A stretch of DNA of 64,000 nucleotides. Source: Clostridium hydrogenum (lineage in GTDB: Bacteria; Bacillota; Clostridia; Clostridiales; Clostridiaceae). The notes below the pieces were generated by a model. It saw only the letters and a list, made by a program, of their open reading frames with translations, did not search any database and was not told where the DNA came from. Each line of letters starts with the position of its first letter. Position 1 is the stretch's first letter. The DNA is taken from positions 310,001 to 374,000 of the forward strand of contig NZ_JAEACT010000004.1 in the NCBI RefSeq assembly GCF_021432385.1. The letters are read 5' to 3'. Position numbers and translations under genes: made by a program. Positions 1 through 7,782 of the stretch are shown piece after piece.

Positions 1-1205
1 TCTAATGAATCTGGTAGTGCTTTACAAAAATCAAAAAATGCTGCAACTGCGGTTAATCCAGTTGTCCATTTATAAATATAACTTTGCTTATGGATAATTG
101 GGGTTAATAGAGATAATATTATCAAAGTAATTGCTAATGGATATAAAAACATAAGTACAGGAATCGAAAGTTTTATAATATCATTTAACCCAAAATTAGC
201 AATTACAAAAGAACAAATTGTAAATATAACAGCATACTTTTTATATGAAACAGATTTAGGAAACATTTCACTAAACATTTCGGCACAAGAAGTAATTAGT
301 CCAATAGCCGTTTTCACACACGCAATTACTACAATAGCTGCCAACAATACAGTTCCAATAACTCCTAAGTAATGATTACTCACCATTGACAAAATACTTC
401 CGCCATTATCAGCACGTTTCACACTTCCCAAGCTTGTAGCTCCCATATAAGCCAACGCTGCATAGATAATTGCCATAAATGCAGTGCTAACTAAGCCCGA
501 TTTAAAGGTTTCACCAGCAATAGCATTAGAACTTTTAATTCCAAATTTTCTTACATTAGAAATAATAATAATTGCAAAGGCTAAAGATGCTAACGCATCC
601 ATCGTATTATATCCATCTAATAACCCAGTAGTTAATGGACTAGTAATATATTTTCCCTGTGCTGCATAATGGCTTGCTTGTCCCATTGGCTTTATAAAGG
701 TAGCAATCAATAAAATAGATAAAAGTACTAAAAATATAGGTGTAAGATACTTACCTACCAAGTCTAAAATTTTTCCTGGTTTTAATGAAAAATAAATTGT
801 AAAAATAAAAAACATAAGTGAAAAAACAAATAATCCTAATTTTAAGTAATTATTATTAATAAATGGATGAATTCCAACTTCAAAGGCAACCGTCGCCGTA
901 CGTGGTATTGCAAACAGCGGACCAATTGTTAAATACAATAAGCACGTAAATACTTTTGAATACTTAGCGCTTACAGGGCTTGCCATGTCAAACAAACTCT
1001 CACTTTCAGAAATTGCCGATGCTATAATTCCCACTATAGGCAAACCTACACCTGTAATTAAAAATCCAATAGTTGCTGACACAACATGCTTTCCGGCATT
1101 TTGTCCCATTTGAACTGGGAAAATTAAATTACCAGCTCCAAAAAATAATCCAAAGAGCAAGGAACCTATTAAAAGATTCTGCTTAAATTTTAATTTTTCT
1201 TTCAT
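1..1205 (-). CDS. brnQ: Branched-chain amino acid carrier BrnQ (C-terminus beyond window)
   Basis: Imports leucine, isoleucine and valine with Na+ or H+ across the cytoplasmic membrane (LIVCS family). I translated it from ATG at 1205, which has AGGAGG a few bases upstream. The open frame runs off the left edge, so about 401 residues of a family usually near 440 are present. The N-terminal motif FFGAGNLIFP (residues 21-30) is typical, and a succession of hydrophobic helices continues to the edge. It is transcribed away from the MarR gene. No T-box or other leader is visible; a 96-bp palindromic repeat lies just upstream of the ribosome binding site. Family assignment is confident; the exact substrate is inferred. 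Confidence 0.9.
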   Translation of the reverse strand, partial: MKEKLKFKQNLLIGSLLFGLFFGAGNLIFPVQMGQNAGKHVVSATIGFLITGVGLPIVGIIASAISESESLFDMASPVSAKYSKVFTCLLYLTIGPLFAIPRTATVAFEVGIHPFINNNYLKLGLFVFSLMFFIFTIYFSLKPGKILDLVGKYLTPIFLVLLSILLIATFIKPMGQASHYAAQGKYITSPLTTGLLDGYNTMDALASLAFAIIIISNVRKFGIKSSNAIAGETFKSGLVSTAFMAIIYAALAYMGATSLGSVKRADNGGSILSMVSNHYLGVIGTVLLAAIVVIACVKTAIGLITSCAEMFSEMFPKSVSYKKYAVIFTICSFVIANFGLNDIIKLSIPVLMFLYPLAITLIILSLLTPIIHKQSYIYKWTTGLTAVAAFFDFCKALPDSL

Positions 1206-1221
1206 TGAATAGTCCTCCTAA

Positions 1222-1317
1222 AGATATATCACTGCAAAACTTGAAACCCATGTGCACGCAAATATCGTCTTCACGGCATTTTGTGCACATAAATTTCAAT
1301 AGTTGAACTGATATATA
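1222..1317. repeat. Family A palindromic repeat (copy A1)
   Basis: Imperfect inverted repeat of about 96 bp, starting AGATATATC and ending GATATAT, with inner arms around ATGTGCAC/GTGCACAT. It shares termini and layout with copies at 7662-7759, 39022-39119 and 41282-41379. It sits directly upstream of the brnQ ribosome binding site. The rest of 1318-1475 is AT-rich and holds nothing I recognise. Confidence 0.75.
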
Positions 1318-1475
1318 TAATGTTTTATTTATACATTAAATGTTTTATTTATGTATTAGATATTTTATTTATTATATTACACTTCTTGATATTAGTAAAA
1401 TTTCTTATTTTATGAAATAACAAAATTGGGGCTTTAGCGCAAAGCTTAATGTGACAACTACATTAAATACATTAC

Positions 1476-1530
1476 TTGCATTATGTTCCATAATGTTATA
1501 TAATATTCCAATAAGGTTTAGTTACTAAAC
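1476..1530 (+). promoter_or_regulatory. Promoter and operator of the MarR operon
   Basis: TTGCAT at 1476-1481 and TATAAT at 1499-1504 are separated by 17 bp, a good sigma-A promoter. A perfect 7+1+7 palindrome, GTTTAGTTACTAAAC, occupies 1516-1530, right at the expected transcription start and before the ribosome binding site. The same palindrome, with its centre base inverted in one copy, recurs at 2019-2033 and 2760-2774. It is the likely MarR operator, implying autorepression. Confidence 0.75.
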
Positions 1531-1545
1531 ATAGGAGGTACTTAA

Positions 1546-2001
1546 ATGCCAGATTTATCAACTACAGAACTTATGATACTTAAATTTGAAAATGTAATGA
1601 ACAAATATAATGCTCTAGAAAAGAAACCAAGGTATTATGGTACTAAAGATTTGCTTTATAAATCTGAGGTTCATACAATAGAAGCCATAGGCAAAAATAG
1701 TGGAATTAATGTTACCGAATTAGCTCAATATTTGAATATAACTAAAGGTGCAGTTTCACAAATGATTGATAAATTAATAAAAAAGAATTTAGTTGTTAAA
1801 ACCCCGGTCTCTGAAACTGAAGTTTCATTATCACTTACTCAAAATGGAATCCTAGTTTTTAAAGGTCATGAAGAATACCATAAGGGCTTTTATGGGGAAA
1901 TTTCTCATGAACTTAAGCGACTATCACCTAAAAACTTAGAAACTTATTTCAACATCTTAAATATACTAGATAAATTTTTAGATGAAAAATCTAAAAAATA
2001 A
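1546..2001 (+). CDS. MarR-family transcriptional regulator
   Basis: Small dimeric winged-helix DNA-binding protein of 151 residues, the usual family length. Residues about 55-82 form the helix-turn-helix (ITKGAVSQMIDKL is recognisable), followed by a wing at 83-98; N- and C-terminal helices would dimerise. AGGAGG lies 7 bases before the ATG. The gene is preceded and followed by identical palindromes (1516-1530, 2019-2033), so it probably represses itself and the membrane-protein gene 68 bp downstream. The inducing ligand cannot be read from sequence. Confidence 0.9.
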   Translation: MPDLSTTELMILKFENVMNKYNALEKKPRYYGTKDLLYKSEVHTIEAIGKNSGINVTELAQYLNITKGAVSQMIDKLIKKNLVVKTPVSETEVSLSLTQNGILVFKGHEEYHKGFYGEISHELKRLSPKNLETYFNILNILDKFLDEKSKK

Positions 2002-2018
2002 TTATTTTTTATGCATAT

Positions 2019-2033
2019 GTTTAGTAACTAAAC
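2019..2033. promoter_or_regulatory. Second MarR operator copy
   Basis: GTTTAGTAACTAAAC, a perfect palindrome about a single centre base, lies in the short gap between the MarR gene and the membrane-protein gene. It could give the second gene its own repression or serve as an auxiliary site for looping with 1516-1530. Confidence 0.65.
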
Positions 2034-2069
2034 TAATTTAAATATTATAATTCTTAGGAGGATTTTATT

Positions 2070-2765
2070 ATGAATTTAGCTATATTTTATAAGCTATCAG
2101 CAATATTTTTTATTTTAGTTGGTTTGGGCTTTGGCATTAGTCAAGCTGGCATAACTAAAATTTTTAATTACCCAAGCATACTAAGACAACCTACAAATAT
2201 TATTTTACAAAAATATCATGAAGGTGGTACTCTTTTGAAGTTCTTTTGGACTTTATTTGCTTTTAGTTCACTAATGCTTGCACCGCTTTCAGGAATTTTT
2301 TATAAAATTTTAAGCACACCTAAAACTCCATATTTAATTATTGGAACTATATTTGGTATATCAGCTGGAATTTTCTATGTTCTAGGTCTTATGAGATGGA
2401 CATTTCTTGCTAGCACTCTTTCGGAAAAATATATAAGTAAAAACTTAACTGCTACTTCTAAAGAAACTATTGAATTAGTTTTTAACTCCTTCCATGTCTA
2501 TGCGGGAAATTCCATTGGAGAAACTATGGGCTTCTTTTGCACAGGACTATGGCTATTTATATCAGGCTTTGCATTTTTAACTTCTTCTATTTTTCCACAC
2601 ATATTAGGAATTGGATTTATCATTTCTGGAATAGCAGTACTTTTAGGTCCTTTAGAATGGTTGGGCTTTAAATACGCTAATAAAATCAACAAAATAGGTA
2701 TGAAAATCTTTATGATACTTTTAATATTTATGGCTTTAATACTAATTTTTTACCCATATGTTTAG
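2070..2765 (+). CDS. Integral membrane protein, DUF4386-like
   Basis: A 231-residue protein with about six hydrophobic helices and no soluble domain. The segment around LMRWTFLAS followed by a loop and a helix resembles DUF4386 proteins, but this is from memory of the family and uncertain. AGGAGG precedes the ATG. It is co-oriented with, and probably co-regulated by, the MarR protein upstream; such pairs often concern export of, or tolerance to, a small molecule, which is inference here. The stop codon lies inside the third operator copy at 2760-2774. Confidence 0.65.
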   Translation: MNLAIFYKLSAIFFILVGLGFGISQAGITKIFNYPSILRQPTNIILQKYHEGGTLLKFFWTLFAFSSLMLAPLSGIFYKILSTPKTPYLIIGTIFGISAGIFYVLGLMRWTFLASTLSEKYISKNLTATSKETIELVFNSFHVYAGNSIGETMGFFCTGLWLFISGFAFLTSSIFPHILGIGFIISGIAVLLGPLEWLGFKYANKINKIGMKIFMILLIFMALILIFYPYV

Positions 2766-2774
2766 TTACTAAAC
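2760..2774. promoter_or_regulatory. Third MarR operator copy, overlapping a stop codon
   Basis: GTTTAGTTACTAAAC is identical to the copy at 1516-1530. The TAG in its left half is the stop codon of the membrane-protein gene (2763-2765). An operator at the 3' end of the operon it controls is unusual. Confidence 0.6.
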
Positions 2775-2796
2775 TCATTCCTTAAAACACTGTAAA

Positions 2797-2988
2797 TGAG
2801 AAGTAAGTGTATCACAAGATGATTTAAATAAAATTTTATAAATCTTAGGTAAAAAACTTTAAAAGTCTTAGATGTTTCAATTGTATAGGCATTTTTTCAG
2901 CGAGTTATTGAAACTTCTTAAACCTTTAAAGTTTTTTGCCTTAGATTTATTAATTTTATTTAATATCCTGTGATGTACTTACTTCTCA
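2797..2988. repeat. Family C long hairpin repeat (copy C1)
   Basis: A 192-bp imperfect palindrome. Outer arms are TGAGAAGTAAGTGTATCACA on the left and TGTGATGTACTTACTTCTCA on the right; inner arms carry TTTAAA-rich and GTTTCAAT/ATTGAAAC blocks. On the minus strand the apical loop reads TAACTCGC, as in the other copies. It ends one base before the stop codon of the minus-strand gene at 2989 and fills the gap between two convergent genes, where it could also terminate both transcripts. Confidence 0.75.
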
Positions 2989-4320
2989 CTATCTCCCACA
3001 ACACTTTTTATATTTCTTACCGCTTCCACAAGGACATGGATCATTTCTTCCTACTTTAGTTTCTTCCCTTACGTATGTTTCCTGAACTTCTTCATTAAGC
3101 TCTTCATCATCCTCAATTGCTACTGCCTTCATATCTAGTTTACCTTTATCACTTTGAAGATATTTCTCATGTTCTTTAATCATTTTTATTCTTTCTTCAC
3201 GTTTTGAAACTTTTTTAAAATATCCATTTAAAAATTCATATATCTTAGGATATTTTTGTGACAGAAGCTTTATATCCTTCCTGTAAACATCAATATTGAT
3301 TAAAAACTCATATTCAGAAGTACGATTATATATTTCTTCTTCAAAAGATTTATCCGGTATAATTTTGTTTGCTATTAAATACACAAAAACATCGTCAAAA
3401 GCCTTATCTTTTTCAAATATTAATAGATCTTTTTGAAGTTCACACAAATTATTCACATTATTTTTAAGTTTTATTATTTCTTCATTTTCTTCTGAAAGTT
3501 TTTCTGCTATTTTTAAAATTTCTTTTGCTAGTTCAAATCTTTGAGTATTAATCATTATCTTAGACATTAAAAACAATGTCCACTCTATATTTTCTTTTAC
3601 ATTTTCATTTTTAACTGATTCATTATATAAATTTTCAAGATCATTTTTTATATTTGATATATTTTCTTCTTTAACATCTATTACAAAAAGAGTCATGTAC
3701 GCATTGGCTGATAAGTTGTTATTCTTTTTTATCAGTTTTTCGAATATCTCTCTTGAGAATCTTTGATCATTTGCAATTGTATAAGCATCACTAAGACCAA
3801 GCCATAATGAAAAGTTTTTTTCATCAAGTTCTATAGCCTTTTCAAATTGACTTATTGCTTTTTTATGCCATCCTCTTAATAAATAAGCTTCACCAAGATG
3901 TCCAATAAAACTTGCATTATTAGCGTCCAAACAAACAAGTTTCTCAAAAATTTTTATGCCTTTTCCAGTATTCTCATTATCAAGGTAAGCCTCTCCAAGC
4001 AAACTTTGTAATGATAATACATCTGGAAATTTATCATATAACTTTTCTAATATTTGAATAACTTTTGGGAATTCACCTTTTTTAGAAAGTTCCTTTGCCT
4101 CATCAATTCTTCCTGTTAATTCAGAAGATATATGTATCACATTATCATATTCTAAACGAGTTTTCTCATTACTTAAAACCTCATAAGCCTTTGTAATTTC
4201 CATAAATTCATATGAAAATCTCTCCACTGGATACTTCTGCACCATGTGAAAATAAGCTTTTACAATTTCTTCATTTGATGCTTCTTTTCTTAAATTTAAA
4301 ATTTCATAATATGTATTCAT
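2989..4320 (-). CDS. J-domain/TPR/SEC-C protein
   Basis: 443 residues in three parts. Residues 1-60 resemble a DnaJ J-domain (YYEILNL at the start, [15 protein letters not shown] at the end). The HPD tripeptide needed to stimulate DnaK is replaced by YPV, so it is probably not a functional co-chaperone. Residues about 80-290 are tetratricopeptide-like helices, for example [20 protein letters not shown]. The C-terminus (about 424-442) is a SEC-C zinc motif, [16 protein letters not shown], known from SecA, where it binds ribosome and SecB. A role in protein quality control or in binding nascent chains is inferred. Confidence 0.85.
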   Translation of the reverse strand: MNTYYEILNLRKEASNEEIVKAYFHMVQKYPVERFSYEFMEITKAYEVLSNEKTRLEYDNVIHISSELTGRIDEAKELSKKGEFPKVIQILEKLYDKFPDVLSLQSLLGEAYLDNENTGKGIKIFEKLVCLDANNASFIGHLGEAYLLRGWHKKAISQFEKAIELDEKNFSLWLGLSDAYTIANDQRFSREIFEKLIKKNNNLSANAYMTLFVIDVKEENISNIKNDLENLYNESVKNENVKENIEWTLFLMSKIMINTQRFELAKEILKIAEKLSEENEEIIKLKNNVNNLCELQKDLLIFEKDKAFDDVFVYLIANKIIPDKSFEEEIYNRTSEYEFLINIDVYRKDIKLLSQKYPKIYEFLNGYFKKVSKREERIKMIKEHEKYLQSDKGKLDMKAVAIEDDEELNEEVQETYVREETKVGRNDPCPCGSGKKYKKCCGR

Positions 4321-4404
4321 TTTCTCTTAACTCCCAATATTTTTTATTTAATATATATACTAAACCTATAATATTGTAAATATCTCTTGAGAAAATGTCA
4401 ACTT

Positions 4405-5607
4405 CTATTCATATCTCAAAGCATCAATTGGATTTAATGCAGCTGCCTTTTTGGCAGGATAGATTCCAAAAAATATTCCTACTGCAGATGAAAATACTAT
4501 AGAACTTATTATAACACTTGGCGAAATTACTGGAATTATATTAAAGGCATACCCAATGACTTCTGCTCCAAGTATACCAAGTGCCATGCCTATAATGCCG
4601 CCTATTAGAGAAATTATAACTGATTCAGTTAAGAATTGAAGCATTATATTACTTGTAGTTGCTCCAATCGCCTTTCTAATCCCAATCTCCCTAGTTCTCT
4701 CAGTAACCGATACAAGCATTATGTTCATAACCCCTATACCTCCAACAATAAGCGATATTGCTGCTACAGCACCTATAAACTCTGTAAAAATACCTAATAC
4801 CTTATTAATCTGATCAAGTTGCTTAAACACATTTTCAGCTGTATAAATTTCTTTTCCCCTATTATTATGCCTGCTCTCAAGTAAACTTATAGTGCTGTCC
4901 CCTGCATCTTTTGACGCCTCCTTAGAGCCTGCTGATAAATACAAACTGTTTATTACAAAATCACCTGAATACATAGTCTTCAAGAAGGTTATTGGAGTAT
5001 CTATTCTTGCTGGCATGTTCACTCTACCTCCAAATACATTTGCAGAACTTTTAACCCCTACTATCTTAACCTTTCTACTTGAATTTTGAGGCCCCAAAGT
5101 TATACTCGTTCCAACTACATTAACATATCCAAAAAGTTCCTTTGCAGTGTTCTCATCTATTACTGCCACGGCCTTTGCTTCATTTTCTTCCATCTCATTA
5201 AAATATCTTCCGTACAATATTCCGTAGTTTTCTATATCAACATAATCAACGTTACTTCCTGTTATATTTGCATTTTTAGTTTTCATATTTGATGCTACGA
5301 TGCCTGATTTTAATACTACTGGACTTATGTATTTAACTGAATTTATTTTATTTTTTATCTGCTTTACATCTTGAAAAGTAAAGTAATCACTTTTTTGTGC
5401 TTTTGTATTATCTAACGATATAGTGACAGTGTTTGCACCTATCTTTTCAAATTGATTAGTTACAGCGCCTTGACCTCCCTCTCCTAAGGAAATAATTGCA
5501 ATAACAGAACTTATGCCAATTATTATTCCAAGCATAGTAAGAAAAGAACGCAACTTATTTGACTTTATGCTATCCACAGCTATTTTTAGGCTCTCAAAAA
5601 ATTTCAT
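4405..5607 (-). CDS. MacB-like ABC transporter permease (FtsX fold)
   Basis: A 400-residue permease of the MacB/LolCE type: N-terminal helix at about 18-42, a large extracytoplasmic domain, then three C-terminal helices. The motif SVTERTREIGIRKAIGAT in the first cytoplasmic loop is diagnostic. It is last in a three-gene operon transcribed adaptor, ATPase, permease, with 8 bp to the ATPase gene. In Gram-positives such sets export peptides or lipophilic compounds, or sense envelope stress; the substrate is unknown. An AGGAGG lies 6 bases before its ATG. Confidence 0.9.
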   Translation of the reverse strand: MKFFESLKIAVDSIKSNKLRSFLTMLGIIIGISSVIAIISLGEGGQGAVTNQFEKIGANTVTISLDNTKAQKSDYFTFQDVKQIKNKINSVKYISPVVLKSGIVASNMKTKNANITGSNVDYVDIENYGILYGRYFNEMEENEAKAVAVIDENTAKELFGYVNVVGTSITLGPQNSSRKVKIVGVKSSANVFGGRVNMPARIDTPITFLKTMYSGDFVINSLYLSAGSKEASKDAGDSTISLLESRHNNRGKEIYTAENVFKQLDQINKVLGIFTEFIGAVAAISLIVGGIGVMNIMLVSVTERTREIGIRKAIGATTSNIMLQFLTESVIISLIGGIIGMALGILGAEVIGYAFNIIPVISPSVIISSIVFSSAVGIFFGIYPAKKAAALNPIDALRYE

Positions 5608-5615
5608 ACTTCCTC

Positions 5616-6308
5616 CTAAATTATAATTCTATCCTTTACTTGTTCATCAGATATAATTTCTCCATCTCTAAATTTCACTATTCTCTTTGTGTAAACTGCA
5701 ACATCAGGCTCATGTGTCACCATAACTACTGTGGCTCCTTCATTATTTAGCTCCTGAAACACCTTCATAATTGCCTTAGTAGATTTTGTATCCAAATTTC
5801 CTGTAGGTTCATCTGCCATTATTACCTTAGGATTATTTACTATAGCTCTTGCAATAGCAACTCTTTGCCTCTGACCCCCAGATATTTCATTTGATTTATT
5901 TTTTATTTTATCCTTAAGTCCAACCTTTTCTAACGCATTTATTGCTCTTTCCTTTCTTTCCTTTTTAGATACCCCTGAATAAATCATAGGCAGTTCAACA
6001 TTTTCAAGTATTGTCATTCGTGGTAAAAGATTAAAGGCCTGAAATACAAAACCTATTTCTTTATTTCTAACATATGCAAGTTCATTATCTGTAAGATTTG
6101 ACATATCCCTTCCATTTAATTTATATACCCCACCATCCATTCTATCCAAGCACCCTAATATATTCATAAATGTTGATTTTCCTGAACCTGATGGTCCCAT
6201 TATAGAAGTAAATTCACCTTTTTTAATTTTTAAATCAATTCCTTTTAATGCAATAAACTCAATGCCTCCCGTTGAATATTTTTTAACTACCCTTGAAACT
6301 TCAATCAT
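5616..6308 (-). CDS. MacB/LolD-type ABC transporter ATPase
   Basis: Nucleotide-binding subunit that drives the adjacent permease. Walker A (GPSGSGKST), signature SGGQRQRVAIARA and Walker B (VIMADEPTGNLD) are all intact; FQAFNLLPRMT is the typical Q-loop of this subfamily. I place the start at ATG 6308, preceded by GGGGGG. The longer reading to 6329 would overlap the adaptor gene and lacks its own ribosome binding site. This gives about 230 residues, the normal length. Confidence 0.92.
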   Translation of the reverse strand: MIEVSRVVKKYSTGGIEFIALKGIDLKIKKGEFTSIMGPSGSGKSTFMNILGCLDRMDGGVYKLNGRDMSNLTDNELAYVRNKEIGFVFQAFNLLPRMTILENVELPMIYSGVSKKERKERAINALEKVGLKDKIKNKSNEISGGQRQRVAIARAIVNNPKVIMADEPTGNLDTKSTKAIMKVFQELNNEGATVVMVTHEPDVAVYTKRIVKFRDGEIISDEQVKDRIII

Positions 6309-6309
6309 T

Positions 6310-7182
6310 TTATTTCCCCCCAACAGCACCAGTTACCAACGTTCCATTTTTCATTGTTCCACTTGGATTTAATATAACCCTGTCACCTTCACTTAAACCG
6401 CCCTTAACCTCTGCCTCCGTATCAGATTGCAACCCTAAGCTAATAACTTTTCTAATTGCCTCTCCGTTTTCCACAATAAAAACATAGTTTTTCCCCGTCT
6501 TATCTGTTTTTATACTTTCTGCTGGAACCTTTAAAACATTTTTTACTTCACCCACCAATATATTTACATCAGAATCAAAACCAACTATTAGCCCTTCTAT
6601 TGAACTTGGAATATCTATATCTACAGGAAGTACAGCATTTTGACCTGCTGCTGAAGTTTCAATCTCAGCTACTGGAGCAATATAGCTAACATTTCCATTA
6701 TACTTTTTACTTCCATAAGTTATAACTGCGCTCTGTCCAATTTTAATTCCGTTAGCACTGTATTTATCTGCATTAATCTCACATTCTAAGTCATTTAAAT
6801 CCTGTATTATAATTACTGGCTGCGTTCCTGTACTTATAGTTCCTACTGAAGCATTTAACTTTGTTACAACACCATTAAAATCTGCTATTATATAGTTTTC
6901 CATTCCCTGCATTTCATACGTCATAAGAATAGAATATTTATTTACTTTATCCCCCTCATTTACGTTAATTTTTCTAACCTGACCTTGTGGTATGTAGTAT
7001 TCCTTAATATTTTTTGATTTTATGATACCAGTTGTTGACAAATAACATTTCACATTTCCATGCACAACTTGTTTTGTTTTTACACTCACATACTTGTTTT
7101 TATCCCTTATTTCAAAATTTAAACCAACAATTGCTGCTATTATTATTAAAACTATACTCCAAATAAAAATACTTTTTTTCAT
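6310..7182 (-). CDS. Membrane fusion/adaptor protein of a MacAB-type efflux system
   Basis: 290 residues with an N-terminal membrane anchor (about 5-22), then a beta-rich extracytoplasmic part: a lipoyl-like half (GQVRKINVNEGDKVN) and a barrel region ending VKGGLSEGDRVILNPSG, typical of RND/HlyD adaptors. It lacks the long coiled coil of Gram-negative MacA, as expected for a cell without an outer membrane. First gene of the operon, with AAGGAG before the ATG and its stop codon one base from the ATPase ATG. It likely passes or captures substrate at the outer face of the permease. Confidence 0.85.
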   Translation of the reverse strand: MKKSIFIWSIVLIIIAAIVGLNFEIRDKNKYVSVKTKQVVHGNVKCYLSTTGIIKSKNIKEYYIPQGQVRKINVNEGDKVNKYSILMTYEMQGMENYIIADFNGVVTKLNASVGTISTGTQPVIIIQDLNDLECEINADKYSANGIKIGQSAVITYGSKKYNGNVSYIAPVAEIETSAAGQNAVLPVDIDIPSSIEGLIVGFDSDVNILVGEVKNVLKVPAESIKTDKTGKNYVFIVENGEAIRKVISLGLQSDTEAEVKGGLSEGDRVILNPSGTMKNGTLVTGAVGGK

Positions 7183-7286
7183 GATCCGACTCCTTATTCG
7201 TTAGATTACTGTATTTATAATTAATATTTCCTTTAAAATGAATTTAATTCCTAATGTTTTTCAAAAAGTACTATAAATTACTCCTA

Positions 7287-7315
7287 TTTACATAAGTAAG
7301 TGTTTGTGATAGAAT
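7287..7315 (+). promoter_or_regulatory. Promoter of the lysS T-box leader
   Basis: TTTACA at 7287-7292 and TAGAAT at 7310-7315 are spaced by 17 bp, just upstream of the T-box leader. Confidence 0.6.
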
Positions 7316-7324
7316 ATTAAAAAA

Positions 7325-7605
7325 GCTAGGAAGAGAAGAGTAAATACACATTGGCATTTACAGAGAGCTCCGCTGCTGTGATGGAGTAATGCTTGTTTAT
7401 TGAAAAAGATCTCAGAGCTGCACACCGAGTCTTAATTTTTAAGAGGTAGGCTGTGACGGGATATCCCGTTATAGATATAGAGTATAAGCATTTTATGCCG
7501 TACTTAAAGAGGTCTATGTGGTGACATATAGATAAACTGAGGTGGTAACACGAATTCATAACTTTCGTCCTCAAGATTGAATATCTTGGAGGTGAGAGTT
7601 TTTTT
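7325..7605 (+). ncRNA. T-box leader, lysine-specific, upstream of lysS
   Basis: A tRNA-sensing transcription-attenuation leader. An AGAGAG...GCTG Stem I distal pattern is followed by a specifier region TGAAAAAGATC. By alignment with the tyrosine leader at 26764-27085 the codon falls at 7406-7408 (AAG), although AAA one base earlier is possible; both code lysine. The T-box sequence GAGGTGGTAACACG is at 7539-7552 and departs from the consensus (AGGGTGGNACCGCG) in two or three bases. A terminator hairpin, CCTCAAGAT/ATCTTGGAGG (7569-7592), ends in a T run. Uncharged tRNA-Lys would favour the antiterminator and readthrough. Confidence 0.9.
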
Positions 7606-7661
7606 ATTTGTTCAAAATTATTATTTATAAAGATAAACTTACTCATAAAACAAATAATTAA

Positions 7662-7759
7662 AGATAAACCACTTGAAACTTTAAAATCAATTTGTATCAA
7701 AATGCCATCTTCTGGGCATTTTTATGCAAATTAATTTTAGTAGTTGAAATGGTATATCT
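7662..7759. repeat. Family A palindromic repeat (copy A2) inside the lysS 5' UTR
   Basis: A 98-bp inverted repeat starting AGATAAACC and ending GGTATATCT, core AATGCC...GGGCATT. It lies between the T-box terminator and the lysS ribosome binding site, so readthrough transcripts carry it as a large hairpin. Confidence 0.8.
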
Positions 7760-7782
7760 ATATATGAAGGACGGTTACTAAA

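Noticed and set aside
4892-5292. Plus-strand frames opposite the MacB-like permease
   Set aside because: No ribosome binding site, no recognisable domain, fully explained by the permease gene.
7326-7700. 124-codon minus-strand open frame
   Set aside because: It is antisense to the lysS T-box and the family A repeat, lacks a ribosome binding site, and the RNA structure explains the sequence.
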